Counted from the stretch's first letter, positions 31,652-41,743 are shown. The stretch: DNA of 51,963 bases from JACXVD01 sp020446665 (GCA_041396905.1 JAWKXQ010000018.1:1-51963); one strand, 5' to 3'. Notes: generated from the letters alone by a model not told the origin. Made by a program: numbers and translations.

Positions 31652-34600
31652 TCATTCTGCGGCGACCGTTTCCGCTGCTTTGCGCTCAGCTTCGAGCTGG
31701 CGCAATGCGCGTGCATAGTCGGTCGGCATGACCTTCCAGAACTTGCCCAGTGCTGCGTCCCAATTGTCGAGCAGCTCGGCTGCACGGGCAGAGCCAGTAT
31801 GCAGCTTGTGCCGTTCAATCAGGATCCGCAGACGTTCTGCATCGTGGCGCAACATGTCGCCCATGCCGAAATCATGCACCGACTGCGCACGCTGCTGCGG
31901 GCGACCGGCACCATCTTCGGCATCGGGAGTGGACGAAATCCGCTCCAGCTCGACCTGCGCCATATTGCACAGCTGTTCGAAGCTGCCGTCTTCGTCATAG
32001 ACATAGGCGACACCGCCGCTCATGCCCGCAGCGAAATTGCGCCCGGTCTTGCCCAGCACAGCCACCACGCCGCCGGTCATATATTCGCAGCCATGGTCGC
32101 CAGTCCCTTCGACCACTGCGATGGCGCCCGAATTGCGGACGGCAAAGCGTTCGCCCGCCACGCCCGCGAAATAAGCCTCGCCCGCAATCGCGCCGTACAG
32201 CACGGTATTGCCGACGATGATATTCTCGGTCGGTTCGCGGTTCACGCCTTCCGGCGGGCGCACGATGATGCGACCACCCGACAGGCCCTTGCCGACATAG
32301 TCATTGGCATCGCCCACCAGGTCAAGCGTGACACCATGCGCCAGCCATGCGGCAAAGCTCTGTCCGGCAACCCCGGTGAAGTTGATCCGGATCGCTTCCG
32401 GGGCGAGCCCTTCGTGGCCATGCGCACGGGCAATCTCGCCAGACAGCATGGTGCCGACAGTGCGGTTCACATTGCGGATCTGGCGATCAATCACCACCGT
32501 TTCGCCCTTGTCGATGGCCGGGCGACAGGCAGCGATCAAATCATTATCGAGCGCATTTTCGAGGCCATGGTTCTGGCTTTCCGTGTGGTGCAGCGAGGCA
32601 CCTTCGGGCAGATCGACCGTGTGCAGCAGACGGGTGAGGTCCACCCCATGTGCCTTCCAGTGGCGCACGGCGCGGCGCATGTCGATCCGGTCCACCCGGC
32701 CAATCATTTCCTCGATCGTGCGGAAGCCCATCTCCGCCATGATCTGGCGCAGTTCTTCGGCCACGAAGAAGAAGTAATTGATGACATGTTCGGGCTGGCC
32801 GAGGAAACGCTTGCGCAGTTCCGGGTCCTGCGTTGCCACGCCCACCGGGCAAGTGTTGAGATGGCATTTGCGCATCATGATGCAGCCGGCTGCAATCAGC
32901 GGAGCGGTGGCGAAGCCGAATTCGTCTGCGCCCAGCAGAGCACCGATGGCAACATCGCGCCCGGTGCGCAGCCCGCCATCGACCTGCACGGTGATCCGGC
33001 TGCGCAGATCGTTGAGCAGCAGCGTCTGCTGCGTTTCCGCCAGGCCGATTTCCCACGGGCTGCCCGCATGGGTCAGGCTGGTCAGCGGCGACGCACCCGT
33101 GCCGCCATCATAGCCAGAGATGGTGACATGGTCCGCGCGCGCCTTTGATACGCCAGCGGCAACAGTGCCGACTCCGACCTCGGACACCAGCTTCACCGAC
33201 ACGCGTGCGGCGGGGTTGGTGTTCTTGAGATCGTGGATCAGCTGCGCCAGATCCTCGATCGAATAGATGTCATGATGCGGCGGCGGGGAGATCAGCCCCA
33301 CGCCGGGCGTCGAGTGACGGGTGGCACCGATGGTCTTGTCCACCTTGTGCCCCGGCAACTGGCCGCCTTCGCCGGGCTTTGCACCCTGCGCCATCTTGAT
33401 CTGGATATCGTCAGCATTGACGAGATATTCCGTGGTCACGCCAAACCGGCCCGAAGCGACCTGCTTGATCGCGGAGCGCAGATTGGTGCCATCTTCCATC
33501 GGCTTGAAGCGGCGCGGATCCTCGCCCCCTTCGCCGGTGTTCGACTTGCCGCCGATCTGGTTCATCGCTGCAGCCAGCGTGGTATGCGCTTCCCAGCTGA
33601 TCGAGCCATAGGACATCGCGCCAGTGGCGAAACGCTTGACGATTTCGCTGGCCGGTTCGACTTCGGAAATGTCGAGCGGCTGATCCGCCTTCTTCAGTTC
33701 CATCAGCCCGCGGATCGAGAGCAGCCGTTCGGACTGTTCATTGATCGAGCGCGCAAATTCCTCGTAATTCTTGGGGTTATTGGCGCGCACCGCATGCTGC
33801 AGGGCCGCCACGCTGCCCGGCGTCCAGGCATGTTCTTCCCCGCGCAGGCGGTACTGGTAGATCCCGCCCACATCGAGCATGTGGCGATAGATCGGATTGT
33901 CGCCATAGGCTTGTGCATGGCGGCGAACGGTCTCTTCCGCCACTTCGCGCAGGCCGATGCCTTCGATAGTGGTCGCGGTACCGGTGAAATAGCTGTCGAC
34001 GAAACTGCTGGACAGGCCAACCGCGTCGAAAATCTGCGCCCCGCAATAGGACTGATAGGTCGAAATGCCCATCTTGGACATGACCTTGAGAATGCCCTTA
34101 CCGACACCCTTGATATAATTGGCCTGAACCTTTTCAGTGGTCAGTTCCGGGAACTTCTCGACCCGCAGCGCTTCCAGCGTTTCGAACGCGACATAGGGGT
34201 TGATCGCTTCTGCGCCATAGCCTGCCAGCGCGCAGAAATGATGCACTTCGCGCGCTTCGCCGGTTTCCACCACCAGCCCGGTCTGCATCCGCAGGCCCTG
34301 GCGGACGAGGTGATGATGTACAGCGGCGGTTGCCAGCAGAGCGGGCATTGGAATGCGGTCTGGCCCCTGTGCACGGTCAGACAGGATCAGGATGTTCTGA
34401 TCCTGCAGCACCGCCTCGGTCGCAGCCCAGCACATTTCCTTGATCGCCATTTCGAGGCCATCAGCGCCGGTTTCTGCATCCCATGTGATATCAATCGTGG
34501 CCGTGCGAAACGCACCGTCCAGCGCTACCTCGACCGAGCGGATCTTGGCCAGATCATCATTGGTCAGGATCGGCTGGCTGACTTCCAGCCGCATATGCGT

Positions 34601-36292
34601 GCCCGCTTCATGCCCGAGCAGATTGGGGCGCGGACCGATCATCGACAGCAGGCTCATCACCAGCTCTTCGCGGATCGGGTCGATCGGCGGGTTGGTGACC
34701 TGCGCGAAATTCTGCTTGAAATAATCATACAGCAGACGCGACCGGTTGGAGAGGACCGCAATCGGCGTATCCGTACCCATTGAACCGAGCGGATCGTCAC
34801 CCATCTGCGCCATCGGCTCCAGGAAGCGGCTGATGTCTTCTTGCGTATAGCCAAAGGCCTGCTGGCGATCGAGCAGGCTGGTCGTGTGCTCCGGCATTTC
34901 CGCCAGTTCGGGATCAACCGTATCGAGATCGTCCAGCTTGTATTGCGCTTCGTCCAGCCATTCCGCGTAGGGTTCCGACCGGGCCAGCTCGGACTTGAGC
35001 TCTTCATCTTCGATGATGCGACCCTGTTCGAGGTCGATCAGCAGCATCTTGCCCGGCTGCAGCCGCCATTTGCGGACAATGTCTTCTTCAGCGAAGGGCA
35101 GCACGCCGCTTTCCGACGCCAGACAGACATAATCGTCCTTGGTGACGACAAAACGCGCCGGGCGCAGGCCGTTGCGGTCCAGCGTCGCGCCGATCTGGCG
35201 ACCATCGGTGAAGGCCACGGCGGCGGGGCCATCCCACGGTTCCATCAACGCAGCATGATATTCGTAGAAAGCGCGGCGATCCGGATCCATCAGCGGGTTC
35301 TTGGCCCAGGCTTCCGGCACCAGCATCATCATCGCATGGGCAAGGCTGTAACCGCCCAGCAGCAGCAGTTCGAGCGCATTGTCGAGGCAGGCCGTGTCAG
35401 ACTGGCCATGCGGGATGATCGGCCAGAGCTTGTCGAGATCGGCCCCCAGCAGCGTGCTTTCCATCGTGCGGCGGCGTGCATTCATCCAGTTCACATTGCC
35501 GCGAACCGTATTGATTTCCCCATTATGCGCCATGAAGCGATAGGGGTGTGCCAGCCGCCAGCTGGGGAAAGTGTTGGTCGAAAAGCGCTGATGCACGAGG
35601 CCAAGCGCAGAGACGCAATCCGGATCGCGCAGATCGTCGTAGAAACTGCCCACCTGATTGGCCAGCAACAGACCCTTGTACACGATGGTGCGGCTGGAGA
35701 AGCTGGGGATATACAGCTCGGTCAGACCCGGCATGCCGTGCTTTTCCGCCAGCTTGGCGAGCGGGTTCTGCACCTGTTTGCGGATCACGATCAGCTTGCG
35801 TTCAAACGCATCCTGATCAGCACAATTATCGCCCCGGGCGATCACGCATTGGCGGATGACCGGCATCGATTCGATCACCGCCTTGCCCAGACCATCCAGA
35901 TTGACCGGCACATCACGCCAGCCGACCAGCCGCTGGCCTTCCTTGATGATGAACTTCTCGAACTGCTCCGTCACGAAATCGCGTGCCGCATCATCCTGCG
36001 GCATGAAACACATGGAGACCGCATAATCCCCGGCAGCGGGCAGATCATAGCCGTTGGATTCGGCCCATTTGCGGAACAGGGGATCGGGAATCTGCAGCAG
36101 AATGCCTGCGCCGTCTCCCAGCAACGGATCAGCGCCCACCGCCCCGCGATGGTCGATATTTTCCAGGATTTGCAGGGCCTGGGTTACAATCGCGTGCGAT
36201 TTTTCGCCTTTGATATGAGCAAGAAAGCCCACGCCACAGGCGTCATGTTCATTGCGCGGATCGTAAAGCCCCTGGGGCGCTGGGTAACCCAT
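31652..36292 (-). CDS. gltB: Glutamate synthase, large (alpha) subunit
   Basis: 1546 residues, the usual length for NADPH-type GltB. The N-terminal amidotransferase starts at Cys 19 in HDACGVGFLAHIKG, the residue exposed after removal of a short propeptide. The FMN synthase domain lies at about 850-1230, with GEGGEDPRRF and YDGGTGASPLTSLTHAG. The 3Fe-4S site is in MMRKCHLNTCPVGVATQDP. The C-terminal beta-helix (GXGXG repeats) has GLSGGRIIVRPP and AGMSGGVAYVYDEDG. It makes two glutamates from glutamine and 2-oxoglutarate with GltD. 244 bases upstream are gene-free and probably hold the promoter. Confidence 0.97.
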   Translation of the reverse strand: MGYPAPQGLYDPRNEHDACGVGFLAHIKGEKSHAIVTQALQILENIDHRGAVGADPLLGDGAGILLQIPDPLFRKWAESNGYDLPAAGDYAVSMCFMPQDDAARDFVTEQFEKFIIKEGQRLVGWRDVPVNLDGLGKAVIESMPVIRQCVIARGDNCADQDAFERKLIVIRKQVQNPLAKLAEKHGMPGLTELYIPSFSSRTIVYKGLLLANQVGSFYDDLRDPDCVSALGLVHQRFSTNTFPSWRLAHPYRFMAHNGEINTVRGNVNWMNARRRTMESTLLGADLDKLWPIIPHGQSDTACLDNALELLLLGGYSLAHAMMMLVPEAWAKNPLMDPDRRAFYEYHAALMEPWDGPAAVAFTDGRQIGATLDRNGLRPARFVVTKDDYVCLASESGVLPFAEEDIVRKWRLQPGKMLLIDLEQGRIIEDEELKSELARSEPYAEWLDEAQYKLDDLDTVDPELAEMPEHTTSLLDRQQAFGYTQEDISRFLEPMAQMGDDPLGSMGTDTPIAVLSNRSRLLYDYFKQNFAQVTNPPIDPIREELVMSLLSMIGPRPNLLGHEAGTHMRLEVSQPILTNDDLAKIRSVEVALDGAFRTATIDITWDAETGADGLEMAIKEMCWAATEAVLQDQNILILSDRAQGPDRIPMPALLATAAVHHHLVRQGLRMQTGLVVETGEAREVHHFCALAGYGAEAINPYVAFETLEALRVEKFPELTTEKVQANYIKGVGKGILKVMSKMGISTYQSYCGAQIFDAVGLSSSFVDSYFTGTATTIEGIGLREVAEETVRRHAQAYGDNPIYRHMLDVGGIYQYRLRGEEHAWTPGSVAALQHAVRANNPKNYEEFARSINEQSERLLSIRGLMELKKADQPLDISEVEPASEIVKRFATGAMSYGSISWEAHTTLAAAMNQIGGKSNTGEGGEDPRRFKPMEDGTNLRSAIKQVASGRFGVTTEYLVNADDIQIKMAQGAKPGEGGQLPGHKVDKTIGATRHSTPGVGLISPPPHHDIYSIEDLAQLIHDLKNTNPAARVSVKLVSEVGVGTVAAGVSKARADHVTISGYDGGTGASPLTSLTHAGSPWEIGLAETQQTLLLNDLRSRITVQVDGGLRTGRDVAIGALLGADEFGFATAPLIAAGCIMMRKCHLNTCPVGVATQDPELRKRFLGQPEHVINYFFFVAEELRQIMAEMGFRTIEEMIGRVDRIDMRRAVRHWKAHGVDLTRLLHTVDLPEGASLHHTESQNHGLENALDNDLIAACRPAIDKGETVVIDRQIRNVNRTVGTMLSGEIARAHGHEGLAPEAIRINFTGVAGQSFAAWLAHGVTLDLVGDANDYVGKGLSGGRIIVRPPEGVNREPTENIIVGNTVLYGAIAGEAYFAGVAGERFAVRNSGAIAVVEGTGDHGCEYMTGGVVAVLGKTGRNFAAGMSGGVAYVYDEDGSFEQLCNMAQVELERISSTPDAEDGAGRPQQRAQSVHDFGMGDMLRHDAERLRILIERHKLHTGSARAAELLDNWDAALGKFWKVMPTDYARALRQLEAERKAAETVAAE

Positions 36293-36536
36293 TCAAAGTC
36301 CATCCTGTCAGTGGCCGGGCCTTCCACCCGCAAGCGGCGGCGCCCGGCAATGAAGCGCGATTCTTCCAGCCGCCAGCCGCAGCGAAAATGTCGCGAAAGG
36401 CCCCCATGGCGACAGGAAATGATTTTTGCAACCGCGAAAAAGACAGGAATAGGTTTGTACTGGCCAAGCAGAAATCGCCCGGACGGACAGGCCGCCGGGC
36501 GATTCCCTAATTTATTCTGCGCGTTATTAAGAGCGG

Positions 36537-38714
36537 TCAGGCAGCTCCGCTCATGCGGTTGAGCTTCTCCAGCGCTTCGCGCAGGGCCCGCTCCGTTTCC
36601 GTTTGGTTGACGGCCGGCAGGGCCGAGGCATTGCTGCCAAAGCTGCCACTGGCAGCGCCCGTTACCTTGTTTGCGCCTGGTGCATCAAACGGGCGCGGAC
36701 CGCTGTTCGGCTGCACCGCCGGCATGGAAGTGGTCGCAGGCGAGAATTCTGCCGGATCACGCGAAGGGCCGTCAGCCGCCGGGGCAGCCCGGCGATTATC
36801 CTGTCCGGGGAAGATCACCACCGGTTCGACCGGCCCGTCACCCTGCACATCATCGTCAATGCGCACCGCCTCGCGCCCACTGCCGAGCGGACGCTTCATG
36901 TCCAGCAGTGAACTATAGCCGGAATCCTCTTCGGAATAATCCTCTGCATACTCACTGTCTTCCTCGACATCGAGCTCCAGCGGCTGTTCCTGCGCCGCCG
37001 CCACCGGATCGGCGAAAGCTGCCGGCATGGCGGGCTTCGCCTCCATCGCAGGTGCGGCCGGGGCAGAGAAGGGGCGCAGTGCGGAAACATTGAGCCGCAG
37101 GGAAAGGTCAGGCCCGTCATCTTCCATGTCGTCATCATCAAGCGCGAAGGGGCGGAAAGCAGCCGGGACGACGTCAGCGGCAGGCGCAGTGACTGGCTGC
37201 GCTGCCGGGACAGGTGCCGGGGCCGGTTCTGTCGGCTCCAGGCCTCCCAGCGGGTCCGCAAAGGCCGCGGGCATAGCCGGGGCAGAAACGGGCGAGGCAG
37301 GTGGCGGCGAGACCGGCATAGAAAAGGGAGCGGGCGCAGCGGCGCGCGCAGCAAAAGCCGGCAATTCCAGCGGCATCTCTGCAGCATCAGCTTCGGTAGC
37401 CGGGGCCATCGGTGCCGCCATAGGCGGCTGCAGCGGGGCAGCAGCTGCGGTCGAGCCTGCTTCGGGATTTGCCTTTTGCCGTTCCAGCGACTGGGCGAAT
37501 CGTGCAACCAGCTCTGCCATGCCCAGTTCGCCCAGCGGGCGTACCTGTTCATGCTCGGCAACCGTTGCGGCTGCAGCAGGTGCAGGCGCAAATGTCTCTG
37601 GCACAGGCTGGGGTGCCGGCGCGACAGGGCGCGCTGCAGCAAAGGCAATTGCACCTAACGGGCTATAGGCCTGCGGTTGAGGCGCATAAGGCTCTGCCAC
37701 GAAAGAAGATGCAGCAGGCTCTGCCTCAGGCTCTGCGATATGGTCCCCAAACGGGTTATAATGCTCACCCTGCGAAGGGTTGGCATCCGAATCAGGCTGG
37801 TTATTCATAAATACCTCTTCCTCGCCGCCATCGGCACTGGAGTCGGGTTCGGTCGAAATTTCGACAAGGGCCTGCGGGATGGCCACATTGTGCGGCGGCA
37901 TGGCCGGTTCAGCCGCAGCGTGTGCGAAAGCCGGTTCAAGATAGGCCGGCGCAACATCTGTCGCGGCAAATTCGGGCTGGGGCGCAGGCGGCGCGAAGGG
38001 CGCAGCACTGTCCGCAGAGACCGGGGTTGGTTCCGGCGCGGCAAAATTGTTGAGCTCAAGCGCTTCTTCTTCCGGGACGTCCAGCACTTCTGCAGCGGCA
38101 GCAAAATCGACGCCCACCGGCTCGGCAGGTGCATCTTCTGCGGCAAATTGGTCCTGCATTGGGATTGTCTGCGAATCACCGCCAGGCAAAGGCACCATAG
38201 CCAGATATTCGCTGCGCCCCACTTCCTCAGCCATGGCCAACGGGCGACGACGGCCCGCATTGCCGCGCGAACTGCTGGGTTCGCCCCATTCATCCTCGAT
38301 ATCATCATCAAGACTGTCGGAACCAAGTTCCTCACGCGCAGATATCGGGCGCTTGGCCGGCGCATCGTCATGGCGATCTGCACGGCGCAGGGCAGGCGAA
38401 TTCTTGCGCATCGGCGCGGCGGGGGCCTGTGCCGAAGCCACTTTGCGGGCAACCAGCAAGCCGGCAATTATACCAATCAGCCCGGCAACCACCGCGATCA
38501 ACATGCGCGCCTTGGCTCCCAGCGGCGGTGCCGCAGCGGGTAAAAAGGAGGCGATGCCGGTCACAGTGACGAGCTTTTCAAACAGGATTGCGGGCAAGAC
38601 GAGGCTGCCAAAGCCCAGCAATGTCGCAAACCACAGCGCCACGATCGCCGGGAAAGCCCGGTGCGAACTGAGTGCCGCCTTCTTGTTTGGCTTAGCCTTG
38701 GATTTGCCTGCCAC
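36537..38714 (-). CDS. Large Ala/Pro-rich membrane-anchored protein, unknown function
   Basis: 725 residues. After a basic start (AGKSKAKPNKKAA) come two hydrophobic helices (about 18-40 and 71-89), then about 600 residues of low-complexity Ala/Pro/Glu sequence with acidic patches (DDDIEDEWGEPSS, FALDDDDMEDDGPDL). A short motif, PAMPAAFADP, occurs twice (near residues 475 and 560). LDMKRPLGSGREAV lies at about 605, and a final amphipathic helix, TERALREALEKLNRM, may oligomerise. This looks like a membrane-anchored disordered scaffold. No enzyme motif is visible. It stands alone between gltB and the glycosyltransferase. Confidence 0.78.
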   Translation of the reverse strand: MAGKSKAKPNKKAALSSHRAFPAIVALWFATLLGFGSLVLPAILFEKLVTVTGIASFLPAAAPPLGAKARMLIAVVAGLIGIIAGLLVARKVASAQAPAAPMRKNSPALRRADRHDDAPAKRPISAREELGSDSLDDDIEDEWGEPSSSRGNAGRRRPLAMAEEVGRSEYLAMVPLPGGDSQTIPMQDQFAAEDAPAEPVGVDFAAAAEVLDVPEEEALELNNFAAPEPTPVSADSAAPFAPPAPQPEFAATDVAPAYLEPAFAHAAAEPAMPPHNVAIPQALVEISTEPDSSADGGEEEVFMNNQPDSDANPSQGEHYNPFGDHIAEPEAEPAASSFVAEPYAPQPQAYSPLGAIAFAAARPVAPAPQPVPETFAPAPAAAATVAEHEQVRPLGELGMAELVARFAQSLERQKANPEAGSTAAAAPLQPPMAAPMAPATEADAAEMPLELPAFAARAAAPAPFSMPVSPPPASPVSAPAMPAAFADPLGGLEPTEPAPAPVPAAQPVTAPAADVVPAAFRPFALDDDDMEDDGPDLSLRLNVSALRPFSAPAAPAMEAKPAMPAAFADPVAAAQEQPLELDVEEDSEYAEDYSEEDSGYSSLLDMKRPLGSGREAVRIDDDVQGDGPVEPVVIFPGQDNRRAAPAADGPSRDPAEFSPATTSMPAVQPNSGPRPFDAPGANKVTGAASGSFGSNASALPAVNQTETERALREALEKLNRMSGAA

Positions 38715-38757
38715 GATACACTTCCCTGTTACTTCCAGGAGCTGCCCCGCTTCGCCC

Positions 38758-39987
38758 TCAGGCAGCTGCGGAAACTACTCCATCCGGCACAGTGGCTAAC
38801 AGTGTTTGGTAAACGACTTGATAACGATGAATGTTTTCCGCCCAATCATGATGGTCCGAAACATGCGTCCGCGCCCGTGCGCGCATCACTTCCCAGTCAT
38901 CCTTCCGACTGGCGAAATCGGCCAGGGCAGCGGCCATGCCTGCCGGATCATCAGGCGGGAAGAGCAGGCCGGTCACGCCATCGGTGATGAGTTCGCGGTG
39001 CCCGCCAACATCCGATGCCGCCACCAGCCGCCGCTGGGCCATGGCCTCCAGCGGCTTGAGCGGCGTAACCAGATCCGTCAGGCGGCTTTTCTTGCGCGGA
39101 TAGGCGAGGATATCGACAAGCGAATAATAGCGCTCAACCTCGCTATGGGGGACGCGGCCGGTAAATATGATGGCATCTTTCGCTGATGAAGCGGCCGCTT
39201 GCGCACGCAGGGCTTCCTCCATCGGGCCGCCGCCGGTCAGGAGCAGGCGCGCGCCCGGCTCCCGCTCCAGCAGCATCGGCATGGCCGCGATCAGATCATC
39301 CAGCCCTTCATAGTCATAAAAGCTGCCAATGAAGCCGATCACCGGTTCGCTGGAAATTCCCAGTTCCTGGGCCAGCGCATTGTCGCGTTCCGGTGGAGTT
39401 CCGAACAGCGAAAGGTCCACGCCATTGGGCGAAATGCCGATCTTGCCCGCCGGATAGCCCCGGGCGATCAGATCGTCGCGCAGGCCATGGCAGATGGTGA
39501 ACACGGCATCGGCATTGGCGACAACGTGATTTTCCAGCGCCCGCGTCATGCGATATTTCAGCGAGCCTTCGCGCCCGGTGCCGTTTCCGACTGCCGCATC
39601 TTCCCAGAACGCACGGATTTCATAGACCAGCGGGATATTGTGCCGCCGCGCCACGCGCAGGGCCGCCATGCCGCACAGAGCCGGCGAATGGGCATGGAGC
39701 ACATCCGGCTTCCATTCTTCGATCACGCGCTCAATCCCGGCAGCGAACAGAGCGATCTCGCGCATTTCGCGCATACCCGCCGGGCCGCTTGCTTCGCCGC
39801 GACTGCGATGGAAGATGATTCCATCCGCTTCCTCGCAATCAGGGCCATCGGCCAGATGGCGCAGGCCGGTCACACCGCGCACCTCCAGCCCGGATGCCTG
39901 CTGCGCCTTCAGGATTGCGCGCGTGCGGAACGTATAGCCGCTGTGTAGCGGCAGCGAATGGTCTAGGATGTGAAGAACCCGTGTCAT
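38758..39987 (-). CDS. Exosortase A-associated GT4 glycosyltransferase
   Basis: 409 residues. The start MTRVLHILDHSLPLHSGYTF followed by RTRAILKAQ is characteristic of the glycosyltransferase found with PEP-CTERM/exosortase A systems (TIGR04063). The GT4 nucleotide-sugar site is visible in the C-terminal half: VIGFIGSFYDYEGLDDLIAA near 212, LLTGGGPMEEALRAQA near 250, and TPLKPLEAMAQRRLVAASDV near 325 with the E-x7-E-like motif. It should add a sugar to a surface polymer. It diverges from the ligase genes. No xrtA or prsT gene lies in the window. Confidence 0.9.
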   Translation of the reverse strand: MTRVLHILDHSLPLHSGYTFRTRAILKAQQASGLEVRGVTGLRHLADGPDCEEADGIIFHRSRGEASGPAGMREMREIALFAAGIERVIEEWKPDVLHAHSPALCGMAALRVARRHNIPLVYEIRAFWEDAAVGNGTGREGSLKYRMTRALENHVVANADAVFTICHGLRDDLIARGYPAGKIGISPNGVDLSLFGTPPERDNALAQELGISSEPVIGFIGSFYDYEGLDDLIAAMPMLLEREPGARLLLTGGGPMEEALRAQAAASSAKDAIIFTGRVPHSEVERYYSLVDILAYPRKKSRLTDLVTPLKPLEAMAQRRLVAASDVGGHRELITDGVTGLLFPPDDPAGMAAALADFASRKDDWEVMRARARTHVSDHHDWAENIHRYQVVYQTLLATVPDGVVSAAA

Positions 39988-40091
39988 GGCTCAAGCCTTT
40001 GCCATGACAAGCTTAACGCCGCGTCAACCGACCGCTGTTAAAGCCACCGCTCCAGCGCCTTAGTGCGCCTCGCAGCAGGACCCGCAACCGC

Positions 40092-40283
40092 GTGATCGAC
40101 TATTTCACCCTTGCCCTTGGCCACGGCCTGATCGCGCTGGCGCTGATCCGGCTGCTGATGCGCAATGATCTGGACGAGGAAGAATTGTCGGCCGACCCGA
40201 CTTTCGCCGCCAGCGACCCGGCGCGCCCGGTGCCGATTGGCGAGCGCAAGCGGCGGCAACAGCGGCAAAGGGAGAGGAACTGA
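40092..40283 (+). CDS. Small membrane protein in the exosortase-associated operon
   Basis: 63 residues: one membrane helix (IDYFTLALGHGLIALALIRLL) followed by an acidic then strongly basic tail (NDLDEEELSADP, GERKRRQQRQRERN). The GTG start has CAGGA about ten bases before it, and the stop is three bases before the ATG of the O-glycosylation ligase. Short N-terminal helices with basic tails are common in accessory membrane proteins. The call rests on coding-like composition and position. Confidence 0.6.
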   Translation: MIDYFTLALGHGLIALALIRLLMRNDLDEEELSADPTFAASDPARPVPIGERKRRQQRQRERN

Positions 40284-40286
40284 GCG

Positions 40287-41681
40287 ATGCTCGATCTTGC
40301 CCTGATCCTGTTTATCCTGGCCGTGCTGGCACTGGGTATCCGGCGCCCGTTTATCTGGGTGCTGGCCTATCTCTATATTGATATCCTTGCCCCGCAGAAA
40401 ATCGGCTGGGCGATCACCGCCGCCATTCCCGTTTCGCTGATCGCCTTTTGCGCGGCCTTTGCCGGCTATCTGGCGGCTGACAGCAAGAAAGGCAGCCGCT
40501 TTACCCTGCGCCAGGGGATTCTGGTGGTGCTGCTATGCTATTGTGCGTGGACCACCAGCCATGCGGAATTCGCCGAAGAAGCGCTGGTGAAATGGGACTG
40601 GGTGTGGAAAGCGCTGGTCTTCGCGATTTTCCTGCCGCTGACATTGCGCACCAAAGTACGGATTGAAGCGGCCTTGCTGATCATGGTGCTGACAGCGGCC
40701 ACGATCATCACCAATGCCGGGATCAAGACCGTGTTTGGCGGTGGCGGTTACGGCACGCTGCATATCTATGTGAACGACAATAGCGGCATGTATGAAAGCT
40801 CGACCCTGGCGACAGTGGCGATCGCGATCATCCCGCTGATTGTCTGGCTGGTGAAATTCGGGACCATATTCCCCGATGACTGGCGCGTGCGGCTCTATTC
40901 CGCCGCGCTGATTTTCTCCTGCCTGCTGATCCCTGTCGGGACGGAAGCCCGCACCGGGCTGGTCTGTATCGCCGTGCTGGCGATCCTGCTGCTGCGCGAT
41001 GTGAAGCGACGGCTGACCTTTATCGTCGCAGGGGCGGCGCTGGGCATGATGGCGCTGCCCTTCCTGCCGCAAAGCTATTATGAGCGCATGTCCACCATCA
41101 GCGGCCACCAGAGCGACGAATCCGCATCCACCCGCGTGGCGGTGTGGAAATGGACGCTGGACTATGCCAGTCGCAATCCGATGGGCGGCGGGTTTGAGAT
41201 CTATCGCGGCAACAAGTTCGAATTCAAGATGCCGGTCGCCGTGAAGGACGGCAACACCACAGCGGTCGAATATCAGGATGTGATCGATCAGGGCCGCGCC
41301 TTCCATTCCGCCATTTTCGAAATGCTGGGCGAGCAAGGCTGGCCGGGCCTGTTCCTGTGGCTTTGGTTGCATGCCGCCGGATTGTGGCAGATGGAGCGGC
41401 TGCGCCATCGCTTTGGCAGGCGGGAAGGCGGGCCGCACTGGCAGGGGCAACTCGCCTCCGCGTTGCAGAATGCGCAGATCATCTATCTGGTCGGATCGCT
41501 GTTCCAGGGGATCGCCTATCAGCCCTTCGTGCTGATGCTGATCGGGTTGCAATGCGCGCTATGGTCCTATTGCAAACGGCTTGATTCGCCGATTGGCAAG
41601 CGCCGCCCCGGCATGATGAGCGCACCAGCAATCGAGCAGAGCAGCAATGCCGTAACGGCACCTGGAGGCGCGTTGCGCTGA
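40287..41681 (+). CDS. Putative O-glycosylation ligase, exosortase A-associated (Wzy-like)
   Basis: 464 residues with about ten to twelve membrane helices. It fits TIGR03097: an N-terminal RRPFIWVLAYLYIDILAPQK segment, then TLRTKVRIEAALLIMVLTA and NDNSGMYESSTLATVAIAII, and a large periplasmic loop with the Wzy_C-like motif MGGGFEIYRGNKFEFKMPVA near 300. The loop His and Glu of VIDQGRAFHSAIFEMLGEQG are typical of O-antigen ligases and polymerases. It should polymerise or transfer a surface glycan. It forms an operon with the preceding small protein. Confidence 0.9.
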   Translation: MLDLALILFILAVLALGIRRPFIWVLAYLYIDILAPQKIGWAITAAIPVSLIAFCAAFAGYLAADSKKGSRFTLRQGILVVLLCYCAWTTSHAEFAEEALVKWDWVWKALVFAIFLPLTLRTKVRIEAALLIMVLTAATIITNAGIKTVFGGGGYGTLHIYVNDNSGMYESSTLATVAIAIIPLIVWLVKFGTIFPDDWRVRLYSAALIFSCLLIPVGTEARTGLVCIAVLAILLLRDVKRRLTFIVAGAALGMMALPFLPQSYYERMSTISGHQSDESASTRVAVWKWTLDYASRNPMGGGFEIYRGNKFEFKMPVAVKDGNTTAVEYQDVIDQGRAFHSAIFEMLGEQGWPGLFLWLWLHAAGLWQMERLRHRFGRREGGPHWQGQLASALQNAQIIYLVGSLFQGIAYQPFVLMLIGLQCALWSYCKRLDSPIGKRRPGMMSAPAIEQSSNAVTAPGGALR

Positions 41682-41743
41682 ACCGAATGATGCGCCATGG
41701 TCCCCCGCGTGACATGAAATCGCGCGGAAAAGGAACAGAGCGC

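Noticed and set aside
33233..34783. 516-codon open frame on the strand opposite gltB
   Set aside because: It is a mirror of high-GC coding sequence: gltB is a full-length, motif-complete enzyme in the other strand, and the antisense frame has no recognisable domain.
36900..38100. DNA tandem repeat or CRISPR-like array in the Ala/Pro-rich gene
   Set aside because: The repetition is at amino-acid level (Ala/Pro-rich codons); no unit of constant length with spacers is visible.
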